From: Xestospongia muta
Lineage: Eukaryota > Porifera > Demospongiae > Haplosclerida > Petrosiidae
Length of the DNA stretch: 64,000 nt
Assembly: GCA_963693285.1 (NCBI GenBank)
Contig: OY848917.1
Span: 13,454,192 to 13,518,191 of the forward strand
Direction of reading: 5' to 3'
Under the pieces are notes generated by a model. That model saw nothing but the letters and a program-made list of their open reading frames with translations, did no database searches and had not been told where the DNA came from. The position numbers and the translations under genes are program-made. Shown here one piece after another: positions 13,101 to 27,800 of the stretch. The first letter of the stretch is position 1; each line of letters opens with the position of its first letter.

Positions 13101-15939
13101 AAGTGATATTTTCCTACTTTGATTATGAAATGTGGTCTTATAGTTCATTCAAAATGTCCAATATAAAGTTACAAAGACTATCTCAAACAACTGTAGACTG
13201 CTTTTGAAGCAAGTTCAAATATTGAATGCAAATGTAAATTGTGGCTTTAATTTTGACCACTTCTCATTAGTCAGTCCCGATTTGGGACCACCATAACTAT
13301 AAATACTATTGTGATTTTCTAACTCCCAAGATCTAGTAATCTAATCAATATTCAGAGTCTCTTAGTTACTGCTTAGGTACATACTTTAACACAGAGTTGA
13401 TCTCCTTACTTGGTTTCATGAGCTCAGTGATCTTTGTTAATTCATCCATAACATTATCAAGAAGAGGATCTTCAGGAAAGTTAAAGCCAGAAGTAAGAGG
13501 TATAAGTGTACTATAATGAGATTCTGCATCTGGAGACATAGATAGCAGCAAATCTTCTTTTTCGTAACCTTCTACCTCCGTCAACTATCACGATAAAAAT
13601 CAAGTCATAAATTGAAAGCTATTCTGTTATTAACTAAGTTACACCAATGACAACAATCATATTACACAATTGTAAGCACAAATTTATAAATTTAATTAAT
13701 GATAATAAAATACCTTTGCTGTTGTTTCTTGGATAGGTGATCCATGGGAAATAAATCCTGTTTGTAGCTCTACTGCGGATTGCTAATATAAAATAAATTT
13801 AACTATAGGAATATAATAACACAATAAAGAAACATACATTAAGAATTGGGTTTTCAACTGGAGAATTATCAGGACTGAGATCAGCAGGCGGTTCCAATTT
13901 TACTTCTGAGCCCTATGTATTAAAATAAAATAAAAACAATTTGCTTGGATGATACAAAAGTGATGGATTTTAATGTGATAAATTACAACACTACTGTGCT
14001 TATTAAATAAATGTAAGTTTCAATTTAATTTTCATTAAAAAAGAATACTGATGCATGCAGTATGGTATATAGAAGCTGTGATCTACTAAATATATATCAA
14101 CATGTGCCCATCTTACTATATAGTTTTATTATACAACGAGAAGAGTAACATCAGAAAGATAATCACAATCACATTTACTGCCAAACAAGTATATATAGAA
14201 TTACTTAAAACACAACAAGGTAGGGACGGGTTTTATAAAATAGCAAGGATGAAAATAATAATATCTCTACGAAAGTAAGTGTATATTTAAACAATTGTTG
14301 TAAGAGTGATTTGTTGCTATAGTTGTTGATATAAAAGCCAATAGTTTTGATAATGTTGACAACTAGAGAATCAATGAAAGCCTAGTGATGGATAATCACA
14401 ATAAATATATAACAATACAAATTCCAATTATATAAAAAAAATCTAACAAACAAAGCATGATACTCCAGAAAAGCTAAAACTAAGTAATCAAATTTGATAA
14501 CAACTAACAGCAGTAATTGCTAATGTCATGTGTGTTTGTTTGTATATAGGGTTGTATTTTTCAGGTTAAATTGATGGGCAATTTTTGGGGTGTACTTTCA
14601 GGGTTAAATAACTTAGTACTAAAAACCAGGTTAAATTGGGTTTAACCCCCCCCTGAAGCGAATTGAAAATTGAGTTAAACTCACGCTTTCTTGTCGGTAC
14701 CAAGAACATTAACTTCTATTAAGCAGTGCTTGCAAGTCAGAATTTTGGCCTCTTCACTGTCACTGGTACACTTCTTTTTAGCTTTAAAATCCTTGTGTTT
14801 AGAAGCTAATCTTGTGGTGTCTTCCTCTTTCTTCCCTTCTCTGATATCATGCGCTTGCCATATGAAGCCACAGCTTGTGCACCATGCCCCCAATTGTTTT
14901 GGGCATATTTCGGGTTAAATCAGGTAGGAAACATTTCATTTCGAGATGTTAAAATTCATGGAAAATCGGGTTAAACCCAAAAACTATAAAGCCTACTTGT
15001 ATATACAGCACATATATGATGTGTATATTATCTGTCATCTTTACTAAAATATTGTTTGCTACAAATGCTAAAACCAAATGTGTTCAGTATTCAAGTTGAG
15101 TATATACACTTACCACTGAAAGTGCCAGTTGACTACCTGTTGCTGAAATCTGTGATGTAACACTCTTTCTGTCAATTAGTTCTTCAATATTGTATACCTA
15201 TCAAAAATAATTAGTTTAGCTAATTACTACAATGCATTATATATATATATATATATATATCCCTAATCACAAAATAAGTTTAACAACTTGTGTCCTTTTA
15301 ATTTATTTAATAAAGGTAAAAGATATAAATTAATAAAATATAATGTGCAAGTATTTCTAATATGGATTACTCATCAATCTAATTACATTAAGTTCAGACA
15401 GACATAATTCATATTTAAACAGGAAGTTTATTCTTCTACTATGTGTATTACACTCCCTCTCCAAACCTTAAAAGTTATTACAACTGTATTTTTTGGGATG
15501 GGCAACAAGTAAAAATGAAATTACATTTTAAAACTAAGATTTAGGGATGGCATCTGTATGTGTTGTTTTATATTAGAATTGTCAGACTTATAATAGCCAC
15601 TACACAGTAAAGTGTGGACTTCCTGCCATGTAAAAGCAACTTAACATGTTTACACATAACCCTGACATTGCCACCCACTTTACCCTAGCAACACTGGCCT
15701 ATCCCAGCCATACATTCACAAGGTACATTATATACTCTTGACAGATATACACCTGACCTTTCTACATTGTACTTTGCTACTTCAATATGCCTCAACACCA
15801 GACTACCCCAGTTGGCCACATATAGGCAGTATTATAGATAGATTACCTTTTCTAGATCTGTCGGCTCGGTTACAAAACGACCGCTAGAATTGCTAGACTC
15901 AAAACTGACTTGTGTTAAAAAACTCTCGTACTGATCCAT
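10133..15939 (-). CDS. Gene A: P-loop NTPase with COR-like region and C-terminal Death domain, short N-terminus
   Basis: Eight exons join in phase: 15847-15939, 15114-15197, 13838-13912, 13714-13782, 13410-13584, 10675-12644, 10532-10559 and 10133-10419, giving about 926 residues. The leader MDQYESFLTQVSFESSNSSG is acidic and Ser-rich, and four small exons follow. The 1970-base exon holds Walker A GGLPHCGKST, the Roc-like VDAGFSKG, a hydrophobic strand VVVSIDDI, the family block LSWIFLRSLFYFSNRLFIKK, a COR/winged-helix-like stretch (FASIFYFPDIHPLKDIVILQ) and a beta-rich stretch (FTPPDVQGLFTQQFLSLPKV). The last exon is a Death-like domain with W..I.IILL.WQKKIGSDQAT. Domains suggest a cytosolic NTPase that recruits partners through Death contacts. 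It is the most diverged member of the array. The product has no name I recognise, and further small exons may be missing from the model. Confidence 0.85.
13913..15113. other. Large intron of gene A with an unexplained insert
   Basis: Between exons 15114-15197 and 13838-13912 there are repeated GGTTAAAT/GGGTTTAACCC strings near 14565, 14627, 14915 and 14970. Between them is a minus-strand open frame (14681-14893) with paired cysteines (WCTSCGF and TCKHC). It may be a decayed mobile element carrying a zinc-ribbon-like peptide. I cannot identify it. Confidence 0.35.
15236..15260. repeat. (TA)n microsatellite
   Basis: A short uninterrupted TA run in the first intron of gene A, upstream of exon 15114-15197. 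Confidence 0.85.
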
Positions 15940-16199
15940 TGTCTTTTCATAAACGAAGCCTTAAAGAACGAGCCACACCTTAAAATCAGTGACTCCGCCC
16001 AGGCTCTGTTTTGCTCTCCGCCTTATGATGTAATAATTCTGTTTATTCTGGTAATATGATAGCGAACTTGATCCTGTAACGAATTATTTTTTATATTTTG
16101 AGTTTGTTATTTTCTACCAAATGTCGAGTCGTTAATAGTGCAGAGAATAATTATGAAGTTTAGAGAATAATTATGAAGAATATCAAGAACCGTACAAGA

Positions 16200-16300
16200 A
16201 GTTATGACCACAAGTCTGTCTGATTAGAGAGAAAAAGTTTGAGCACCAAATCTTTATAAATTGCTTTAGACAAGACCTTCCCTTCATTTTAGTCAATCAC
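16200..16300. repeat. Copy of the array's recurrent 3' flank
   Basis: The strings ACAAGTCTGTCTGAT, GAGCACCAAATCTTT and ATTGCTTTAGAC occur here in the same order as near 32530-32640, 41085-41190 and 61530-61640. Those sites lie past the 3' ends of genes C and D and pseudogene E. Here the flank belongs to pseudogene F. Confidence 0.75.
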
Positions 16301-16536
16301 TTAAGGTAAGGTATATATATGTGTGTGTGCGTGTATTATTATACATGTATTAAATCTATTTAACAGCAAATTAATATATACATTATATTGCAGAAATTTA
16401 TTGGTGCTTTCTTTACTTTTCATTTACAGAGCTGTAAGTCAAAATAACCTTATCTATAGCCTTTCTTTAGTTGTAATTATATAATAGAAACCAAAATTAT
16501 TTACTGAGTTGAACATTCTTTTAACAAAACCTATCC

Positions 16537-16540
<4 letters not shown>

Positions 16541-16585
<45 letters not shown>
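16541..16585. repeat. (AT)n microsatellite, about 45 bp
   Basis: An uninterrupted AT run between gene A and pseudogene F. Confidence 0.95.
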
Positions 16586-16588
<3 letters not shown>

Positions 16589-17329
16589 GTTAGGTGCTAA
16601 GACTAGGGATCTATGTAATTTATTAGCCCAAGGAAGCATAAATACTGAGTGCAAAATGCAAGATATCTATGGGTTTCCACAGGTTAATAAATTGCATAGA
16701 TCCCATTGGCTGACGTGTCTAACAAATTAGACTATAGCAACTGCAAACTATTCCGAGGATTAGTGAAAAGTAACAGTATAGTTTTGATAAAAATTTACTC
16801 TCTAAGCCACTGTACAATTGGTATTGTGAAATGTGGGAAGATGATCCCAAATTGACAAGTTACTACCTACTGCCTTTGAAGACTTTGAGAATTTATTCAC
16901 AGGAACCACCAAATAAACATCGCCCAAAATAGAATTAGGTATTCAAAAGCAAAAATAACCCTGGTGGTCTAAAAGAGCTTAATCTGAAGAGCCATAAAAA
17001 ACTTTCCTCAACCGTTACACTTTCATGTAAAATTGCTAGTTTTAAAACTAACCATTCATTCATTTTGAGCAACAGCTACAACAAAGTTATATCAGTCTGG
17101 CTTATAGACAAGCAATTAATCAAGGAGTGCAGTGTTCCCAGTACTTACACAAACAAATAGTGATAAGGTTCACCAGTATTCTATAGCTATGTCTCTCAAC
17201 TCATGTCAAGTCACAATAAACTGTAATCATTGATATCAAATACTTGAAAAAAGTACTAAAGTGCAGGACCCTCTTCACAGTTTGTGTAGTAATGTTAGTT
17301 TGTTTGCAATTGCTATAATGCCACTGAAT

Positions 17330-17960
17330 AGGAATTCCATTGCTAAACCAAAGAGTTTGTCTGGGCTAATATATATTTATACAAATGCAATAAATAAAAA
17401 GTGAATTAATACCAAATAAGAGGCCTCAAGTTAAGCACTAAATTATGCATAATATATCGACAACATTGCTAATGTTGAACCAATTAATTATTGTTGTTCT
17501 CATTACAAATTATCAGTGAATATCAGTATCAAACTATATACAGTGTCTTACCACTTTGTCTAAGAGTCTTTTCATACATCTATAAATGGACAATAAATTT
17601 TAATATGTATATAAACTGGATTCTTAAGTATCCAGTTTATAGTCATAAACCAAACCTGAAATTGACTTAGTTCTAAACTATTCACTTTCCAACTCTTCTG
17701 GAGAGGACTTTTGTAGCCTCACATGAATGACAAAATTGCTTTGAAGGAAGCATTTCATAATTTGTTTTAATATGATCTTGGAATATCTGTTCATCTTAAT
17801 ATACGATCAATATCACAACAGACTTGCCTATTCAAAGATTATCTCCTGATATGACACTTTGATCAAGCTCTATTTGCTTTCCCTGAAGGAGACTCACGCA
17901 AAATGATAACATTGCAAGCAAACATGTGCATTGAGTATTGCAAATACAATCTTTAATTGT
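17330..17960 (-). pseudogene. Pseudogene F: collapsed paralogue of the NTPase-Death genes
   Basis: Fragments of the family lie in order but with most of the gene deleted. A scrap of the Death exon is at about 17330-17370 (compare 19021-19080). The 28-base linker exon with its splice signals is at about 17553-17580. The last part of the giant exon (17690-17780, encoding the CHSCEAT region) is joined directly to its early part (17790-17940, the CDIDR and IELDQ regions), so roughly 1.4 kb of coding sequence is missing. Damaged frames and the deletion rule out a working product. It sits between genes B and A, so the array once had at least one more member here. Confidence 0.85.
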
Positions 17961-18811
17961 TTAACGATAAATTAACAAGACAATGCCAGATTTGGTATTG
18001 CCACAAGTGGAATTTTAAATGGTCACTTCAAGAAGATAGTAATAATTATGTGATAATTTTTAAACACATATGCTCCCTCAAACTATCAATCCGAACTTTT
18101 CTTTTGTTGCTGTTGTCATGAAATGAAAAAGATCATATGAAAAACATATTCTGAAAATAGAACATGCAATATTACCCCCTTAGTGATGTCCTCTTCAAGT
18201 GGACTTAGTCAGATAGCTTCCATGGCCTACAAGCACCTCAATGGCTTCTCTGTTATCTACTAAGTGGGACTATCCTTACTGCCTGGTTATGATTACAATG
18301 TTATATCTCATTTTCCCTATTCCAGTCCTCCATCCTCTGTAATAGAGTCTTGTTCTCTAGCTCATGCTAAGAAACCAATTAAAATGCTTCCCTCAGTAGC
18401 CAAGCATGAGTCAAGAGGTTTCTATCATAAATCCAATGATCTTTTAACTATCATATCTACTCATTCTACAGTTTTGCCTTTTGTTTGTTTGTCACATCTT
18501 ATTCCATCATCTGTTGAAAAGAGTGTCATTTGTAGTTTAAACTAACACTTGTGTTACTTTGTTTTCCATTACATTGTTTTTCTTAATATAAAAAAAATTA
18601 TAACTAACAAGATGATTATACATATTGATAACAGAAGGACTGCTATTACAATATACGTCTACAATATTTGATTGGCTACTCTAAATAAACATATAAAAGA
18701 CAATTGCTGCATCTTCAATTGTGAACAAGCATAAAAATCAAAGGCACTCCTATCAAAAATGAAATTAATGTACACTTGTAACATAACACTGAACATGTAT
18801 TCACTAGACTC
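17961..18811. other. Intergenic stretch past gene B, with one unexplained plus-strand open frame
   Basis: An open frame of 93 codons runs 18264-18545 on the plus strand (contains SSPPSSVIESCSLAHAKKPI). I do not recognise it. It lacks clear splice signals or a promoter and may be a scrap of a mobile element. Confidence 0.3.
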
Positions 18812-21800
18812 TCAGGATAACAATGATGTTGTTATTCTTAAGTGAACTAAAATACTAGACAATTTTCGCTTAGTGGCTTGGTCAGATCCAACTTTCTTTT
18901 GCCAGGCCAGCAAAATGATAAATATACGTTGCCAACGGGAGTAGCGGGATAATGCCAAATGAATTTCTTCTTCTTTGTCTACTCCAAGAGCTGCTGCCAG
19001 TTGCTTCACTTCATCATGACTTTGAAGTTCTTTATCTAATTCCATAGCTAAATCAAAGAGCTTGTCTGGAGTAATAATATCTATAAAAATACAAAAATAA
19101 ATAAAAAAGTGAATCAATGCCAATTAAGAGGCCTCAAGTTAAGCTCTAAATTATGCTGATGTTGAACTAATTAATTGTTGTTGTTCTCATTATAAACTAT
19201 CAGTGAATATTAGTATCAAACTATATACAGTGGCTTACCACTTTGTCTAAGAGCGTTTTCATACATCTAAAAAAGACAATAAATTTATATTATGTAAATA
19301 AAATAGATACTTGTCATAAACCAAAACTGAAATTATAACTTACTTCTAAAATGTTTTCATTCCAACACTTCCGGAGAGGACTTTTTGTAGCCTCACATGA
19401 ATGACAAAGTTGTTTTGAAGGAAGGATTTCATAATTTGTTTTAACATTATGACCTTCTTGGAGTTTTATAGGTTGAAGGCAAGCAAGAGCAAAACGATAT
19501 GACAAATCTTTAATCATTTTACAGATTTTATCTAAAGCTCTTTTACAACACTGTAAAATCTTTTCACAGACAGAATCGAGTTCAGTTCTATCATGATACT
19601 CAATTATCAACTCCAAATGTGTGCCATGGAAAATAATTTGAAGCTCATACTCTCGTGCTTTAGATGTGATTACAAACTTAACAACATTAACTTCACTAGT
19701 AGAAACAAACAATACATTCGGTAAAGTAAGTAATCGTTGAGTAAACAGTCCTTGAACATCTGGGGGTGTAAATTTATAGTCATAAAAAATGAACAATGAC
19801 TCAAATGATGTTTGTTGAGCTCTAAGATTACCTCTTCTAGAAGAGGGAATAAATAACAAAGAAGGCCGTGAGTCACTTAGTGAAACAGGAAAACGAGCTA
19901 CCAAAGTGTCAGAATAAGCTCGAGGGCGCCTTTCCCTCTTAACTTGTTGTAATTTGTGACTGTGTACCTCAGCAGCTAAACCTAAAGAGCAGAGTGTAGG
20001 TACTATCACTTCTCTTGCCTCCTTTGATAAAAGCTCTATGACTTGCTGCTCAGAGAACAAGCCATCAAATTCTGCCTCTTCACTTCCAGCTGGAGGGTAA
20101 AAAAGCTTGGACAAAATATTTACAAACTTGACTGGCTGAAGGATAATTATATTTTTGAGGGGAGTAATATCTGGAATATAGAAAAAGCTTGCAAATTCTG
20201 TGAATTTTTGAAGAAATTCAAGATATTCACTATGTTGAATATCTAGTTCTAAAGCATATGCCTCAAGCTCATCTTTGCTTATAAACATTCTATCAGTAAA
20301 ATAAAGTAAACTACGTAAAAATATCCAAGACAACTTTATATTTTCACGCAATATTCCATTCTTAAGCATCATCTCAAACCAAAGTTTAAGGTGCTGTAAA
20401 TCACTATCATCATCAGGATTTAACACTAGTACATTGTTTGTAATGTTTTTTGGCAGACCAAGACGCTGCGCTTCAGATGATAGTGCATGACCAAGAGTTG
20501 TTTTAGCAGTCTCCTTTTGTTCTGGTGACAAATACCTGTTAGAAGAGATAATAAATGCAACAACTTGAGACTGCAATGGAGTTTTAGGAACTGCTAAATG
20601 TGTTGCTGCTGCAAATTGAAGCATATAAGAGATTTTTGAACCTCTTTCCATTAGCGGCTTTTCAGTATTGTAAGCAAGAAAGCTTAGGTTAGGCTTTTCT
20701 TGTAACTTATGTGTGTCAATGTCATCAATGCTGACTACAAAAATACCAAGTTGGCGATGTGCATACCGTGAAAAGAGGGACAAAAAGTTGAACACACCTT
20801 TGCTAAATCCTACATCAAAAATATTCCCAAAAACCACACCTGATGATACAACTCGTTTCAGTTCTGGACTAATGTCTGTTCGTCTTAATGTACGATCAAT
20901 ATCACAATAAACACGATTAAGATGCCTATTCAAAGTGTCATTATCAAACACTTTGGGGATGTCTCCTGATATGGCATTTTGATCAAGCTCTATTTGCTGT
21001 CCCTGCAGGAGACTATCATGCAAAATGGCAGCACTACAAGCAAATGTGTGCATTGAACGTTGAGTAGAAGGCATCCACCACAACAATTCATCAGCTTTTC
21101 CTCCAAGGACAGATACACCATAATGAGATAGACCACGCTCTTCACATGTGTTCATTCTTATGTCATTGGCAAAAACAGAGAGACAACTTTGAAGAAAACT
21201 TTTAACTAGTGTTGATTTTCCACAATGTGGTAGTCCATTAACAAAAGCTATGAACATATTACAAGAGATAGTCTTTCCTACAATGATATCTTTGAAGTCA
21301 CTAACAGAGAGTATTAGAGTATCTAAAAGAGTTAAATAATGTTATAAGTTAAATAGCAGATATACTAACAAAAAGGTAACATGCTTGGTATTATTTTTTT
21401 AATGATGCTTTGAATAGTCATATGCCACATAAAAGTCACAGATAACAGACACTACAGAGCCCAAAAGAGTTAAAACATTTATAGGACTGACTACCATTTA
21501 AACACCTGAGACATGTAATGTTGAGCAGAAAATGTTAAGTATGCACAAATGTATTTTAAATAAATTTCTTACTTGGTTTCTCCTTAATTTTGATCAATTT
21601 ATCCATAATATTATTAAGTATGGGATCATCAGGAAAGTCTAAACCAGTGGTATCTGACAAGATTGAAGGAATAGTGTCACTGGATATTGAATCAGACTTA
21701 GGCAATGAAAGTTCACTCTCTGTTCGTCTCAACTATTGAATCAAGAACGATTATGAATGACATTTAAACAATTGAGTTATGCATACGTATTTTTAAATAG

Positions 21801-24800
21801 TGCTTACTCTGCGAGTCTGCTTTGCAATTTTCTTATTGAGTTCAAGAACAATCTTATGTGCTTCAGTTACATTGACTTTAAGGATATTTCTGCTATCCTG
21901 TAGAAAATAACAAAGAAATGCTTCACACACTTATACACAATTGCCCTTTTTGTATTACAACAATTCTAACCTCCATATAATCAAAAACCAAAACTGTATT
22001 CTTATATTAAACAATTTCTTGTACAGTCACAATAAGTCCTCCTTTATAATTAATATTACTGTTAAATTTAATACCAGCATCACTGCACAGTTCCTTTCTT
22101 TCGACTAACACAATATTACAGAGATGACTATGTATTAATATACCATTGAATTTTGACTCATTATCAATGATGGTTATATTGTCTTAAGCTAAACCTGCTA
22201 CTGACCATTTGATCTACCTATTAATGTTATTTTTTTTAAAATCATTTAATTTTTATGGTAATAATCATGACAAATCAAAATGGAAACATTTCATAATAAA
22301 ATAATAAAACCTCACAAAAATGAAAACACTGACAAGACTCACACTAACATAATAGCTAATTACACTGAGTAATATTAGTTTGTATGTCACTGCATGACTC
22401 ACTAAGCAACAACATTGTGTTATTCTTAATCCAAATGAAGATGGTGTGAAAATCACAGGTGTGACAAGCAACTATGAATTTGTAGGAAATATTATTTTGT
22501 TCCAACAATAGTTTTATTGAAGCAAACAACTCTTCCATCTTGCCTATAGAATGCTTTCTTTGAAAGATCTTTCCAAATTTTCAATCTTATTTCTGCTATC
22601 TTTGTCAAATTATAAATATTCAAACTACATTGTCTGGTAGCACACACACACAAAGCATGTATAATATGACCCATACCCATGTAGAGAGTGGCAGGATTCA
22701 AATGTAGCACATTACTTCATATAATACACTTATACATAATATAGTGCCAAATACAAGGGAAGAAATACTTGCAACAGGTCAGTAGTGTTTCCAGACCTCT
22801 CTGTAAAGGAGGCTATAATGTGTAAAAGGGATATGTGAAATGTGTTTTTAGCAGTTAAATAATTATTCATAAGGAGGCATAGCTTGTCTGGTTCATACAT
22901 GTTGACTTATTAGCAGCCTGTTACAACTCTTTTTTTCTTTCACTTGCCAACTTTATGATGATTGCTTTGAGAGCACATGCATAAAACAAGGTAGGCCATG
23001 TGGATAATACAGGAAACATATAATTTAATAAAAGGGTATTTTAATAATAAAAAGGGTATGGGAGGGATGCACACCTGAACGCCTTCTCCCCCTACCAATC
23101 TCTCCCCTGGAAACACCACTGCTATAGGTATGAATTAGCTTGCATTTGGCACTGCAGTTTATATACAGTGGATTGTTATGGTAGTTTGTCTATTCTCAAG
23201 TGTTTTAATACATTATAATAATTTTTTCTCATTTCATTACCTTTGAGAATTTCTCTCCAAATAGATGACCAGTTTGTATTGGTTTGTATAACAGAAACAA
23301 ATATAATGAAAACCACTAAAACATAGACCATCGCCATAGTACTAGCTAAATTATGCTTATAATATCATTGGAAAGCATCATATTACACAGGTCTGTAATC
23401 ATGTAGGCCTACATAGTATCTACATGTACATAATTATATGCAATTTACTCTAATGTTATATATCATTTTCAAGGGCAACAAATTAAATTAAACTGTATCG
23501 TAACTGCCAATACATATAGCATAAGTCTTTTTGCAAAATCATATCACACCATAGTATCCATGTGTAACACACGACATCATATACATTGTTTGAATGACTG
23601 ACTCCCATTGGTATTAACAAAACATATGCCTGGAAACTACCCCTTAGCTTAGTACTAATGACAGAAATCTACCTCAAATTATCTGCTACTAAATCACAAG
23701 ATTTTTATATCTACATACAAGCCCTCCATTTTCATTGTGTCTTAATGTCAAAAGTTGCAAACAATGCACCTTAGACATTTGTTCAGAATAGTAACAACTT
23801 ATGTCTTTAGAATGAATTATAGACGTTAAATTTTCTGTCTCTTTGCCAAACTTTGTAGCTATAGACACTACCTTTGCTATGTTAGAGCTGTTCTAGCTAT
23901 GGGTACATTGCCTGGTAAGACACACACACACACACACAAATGAATTACCCTCACCCATGTAGAGAGGGTTAATTAGTAAAATATCATATGTAACATATCA
24001 CTTCATACAACACACCTTTAATACATTATAAACAATTTGTTTCTCATTTCATTACCTTTGAGAACTTATCTCCCAATTGATGACCAGCTTGTATTTGTTT
24101 CTACAAAAGAAACAAGCAAGTTTTCTTAACATTTCTACTAGATATTTAAGGTGCCACTATGTTAATGATTAGAGATACATGTAAGCTGTAATTGTCTTGG
24201 TTGATTTGGAAAATATGACACTCACTTTTTACTGTCTGGCACTCTGTGGATGCAAGGCAGTCCTATAACCATTTTGATCCACATAGTACATGTATCATCT
24301 ATATACAAGTATGCCCACTTTCACAATTTTAATGTATTGTTGCATGTGAGTTTTGAGTGATGAATGAAAGTAAACTGCAACCTTTAACTGCTAACACATA
24401 TAGCAAACAATGAATTTCATTAATATAACTGCGAGTCCTATGATGATGGAGGTGATTGACAATGCTTAAAACTTTTCACTTCCTTGGCTATGTTTTTAGT
24501 ATTTTATAGCTAAAGTCGCGTCTTCTACAGATGCCATTGTTAATTATGTAATCTTTGTAGCTCTAGTTAATGTTTCACTGTGAAGTCAGTATGTTTGAAA
24601 CAATTATAGGATGATTCTTTTTCAATTTTAATCTCATTATAACTATCTATATTATTAACAGTGAATACTTTTATGTAGGTTATTTATTTTAGTATGTTTT
24701 AACTACCAATAAACTACATCTGCTTGGTATAATTGAGCTTACCACTAAAATCTTATGTACTTGGAAGAGTACACATGTGGATAAATATTATCAAAACCTT

Positions 24801-27800
24801 AAATATATTGCTTAAAGTTTAATGACAACTTTTCAAAGTACTCATTAATTATAATTAGTAAATCTCTTTTTGCTTGTTGGATTTAATTTACTATTAGCAC
24901 TTTGAGGTTTGGCTTACTGTTGGAAGAGAAATTAAAGGCTGTTCAGATCTTGAACCATATAAAATACCACTATCCTTGTCACTAATTTTCTGTGATGATG
25001 AAACACAGAACACAATCACTAAACATGAATAACAAAATCATAAATAGTACACTAGTATAAATGAGATTGTCAACTTTTAACATATTTAAAAGTGCATGAA
25101 TCCATGCTTAAAATATATATCTAATAGAGCTTAAATAGAATAAGTTGGCATTGACCATGGAATCCTGACACCTGGAGTCAGATATAATAATACCACTGCT
25201 AGGTATACCCTTTCCCCTTTGCTTAGCACTATTAATAGAACGAAATGTACTTCAAATTGCCAGATAAATTTGCTACTACATAAGAAACTTTCTGCATATA
25301 ATCTCAATCTGTTTTCATTCATTTCAATGTATCTGAATGTAAGAAGTTATAAACAATGCAAGTACCCGAAGCAACAACTAATTCTGTTTCCAAGAGGCAA
25401 TTAGTCTCATACGTGGCAAAAATGTCACCTGCATACAGTTCTCAACTCTGTTTATTTCAACGATTGAACATTAACTCAGTGTTATAACTCTGGCTAGGAA
25501 TGAACTAGAGAGAAATTGTTTATACCATTCAAAAGGCCTTGCAAGTCTATATATTTTATCAAAAATTAGAACTCTAGCTATTTAGGAAATTAAAGTGCAA
25601 ACCAGAAATTCAATATGAAGTGAATGGCATTCTTCACATTCCACCATGACCTGATGTCATGCATAGTTTGCATATTGTTAATGAACACCCACACATTCTC
25701 CAGCTTCAGCAGAAAAGCTCTGAAGCTATTGAAAATACCTTTAATAGTAAAAATAGGATAGCTTAAGAAGAGACATCCACAAAAGCTTAAAGAATATTTG
25801 CAAAAACTTTGTATTTACGATACCATGCACAAATTAGGTTAATAACATTGCCATAATTGAAATTCCATTAAACCACAGTCATCCTCTATATTAAGAGAGT
25901 ATATCTGGATCTAACCTCATACCCAGATGTTCGCAAAAGAAAAGAACACCTGGTAACTAATGTTTGCACATGCACGTAATTTCCACAGATTTCTTGGAAA
26001 ATAGCACACTCTAGGAATCCACTGTCAACTATGATGTAAAAATTCCTGTTACTATTGCAATGTTTGACTATCTGTAATGGCTACTCATATATACTGCTGA
26101 TAGCACCTTTACTGCTGCTCTAAAGAATTTAAGAAGACCAAATCTATCTCTTTAACTGTTAACGCATATAGCAAACAATGAATTTCATTCAATATAGCTA
26201 TGAGTCCTATGATGATGGAGGTGATTGACAATGCTTAAAGCTTCTCACTTCCTTGGCTATGTTTTTAGTATTTTATAGCCATTGCTAATTATGTAATCTT
26301 TGTAGCTCTAGTTAGTGTTTCACTGTGAAGTTAATATCTTCCAAAACAATTATAGGATGATTCTTTTTCAATTTTAATCTCATTATAACTATCTATAATT
26401 ATTAACAGTGAATACTTTTATGCAGATATTGTGACCTCCAATCCTTTATTTTAGTATGTTTTAACTACCAATAAACTACATCATATACTTGGTATAATTG
26501 AGCTTACCACTAAAACCTTATGTACTTGGAAGAGTACACATGTGGATAAATATTATCAAAACCTTAAATATATTGCTTAATGTTTAATGACAACTTTTCA
26601 AAGTACTCATTAATTATAATTAGTAAATCACTTTTTGCTTGTTGGATTTAATTTACTATTAGCACTTTGAGGTTTGGCTTACTGTTGGAAGAGAAATTAA
26701 AGACTGTTCAGATCTTGAACCATATAAAATACCGCTATCCTTGTCACTAATTTTCTGTGATGATGAAACACAAATCACAATCACTAAACATGAATAACAA
26801 AATCATAAATAGTACACTAGTATAAATGAGATTGTCAACTTTTAACATATCTAAAAGTGCATGAATCCATGCTTAGAGTATCATGGGAAAGTACTATATT
26901 AGCTACACACATATAATGCAATTAGCATGGGTTGGCTATACACAAGATCAGTAAGCCATAGTTTCACCTCCCACTCTATAATGTCTATGGTAAAGCCACA
27001 TTTATTGACATGCTATACTCTTCAGTTGTCCATGTATTTCAGTGCTTGAACAGATAAAGGTAGTACATTCTATTTCTTAAAGCACTCAAAATAAGAGATA
27101 TAAAAGTGGGTATTATAAATAAAATTATAAGTTTCTGTGTAAATGTATTTTTAAAAAGCCTTATTTTTATAATTATCAGCTTCAAACTGAATTAATCAGA
27201 AAAAGAATATTGAATATCTTGTCATCTCTACATAGTCAGTACCACTGCCTGCCTGATAATAATGCTTATAGTGCCCTTGAGCTTTTATAAGTCTGATAAA
27301 ATCACATCACACCATAGTGTCCATATGCAACACATGACATCATATACCTTGTGTGCCAGAGAATTATTATGTACTACATATTAAATAACCATTGTGCATG
27401 TCATCATCAAACTTAATGATTGAGCTATATAACTATAGCAAACCTTTGTGGATATTGTTTGAATGGCTGACTCCCCAGAAAATTGTGTAATCATACTCTC
27501 AGTATCGTGAGCATTGTCCTATGATGACAATAAAGAATCATATTTTATGCTTATACTCGTTATTATTAAGAAAATTATGCCTGAGTACTACCCCATTTCC
27601 CTTTGCTTAGTACTATTGACATAAATCTACTCCATGGGGTGTGCCATGCAATCCTTTAGTATAACATTAGTTTTATTTCACACCTACAATTATAAATGTT
27701 TTAGGTGTAGGATTGTTATAGCATGATATATTGTAAAAGTTATAGAATAGTAGTCAATTTAATGAAAAAATTTGTAATGAGTTACATGCAGAAGTCAGGT

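Larger units (their letters stand above)
15940..17329. other. Intergenic region upstream of gene A
   Basis: The stretch just above 15939 is locally richer in G and C and carries no long frame, consistent with the gene A promoter. The remainder holds the recurrent 3' flank copy (16200-16300) and the AT microsatellite. I see no other gene. Confidence 0.55.

Noticed and set aside
16509..16730. Open frames across the AT microsatellite on both strands
   Set aside because: They are produced by the TA repeat (YIYIYI), with no other support.
23241..23285. Extra cassette exon in gene B
   Set aside because: Similar to the exons at 24056-24100 and 45775-45819, but the acceptor AG is lost, so it is probably dead.
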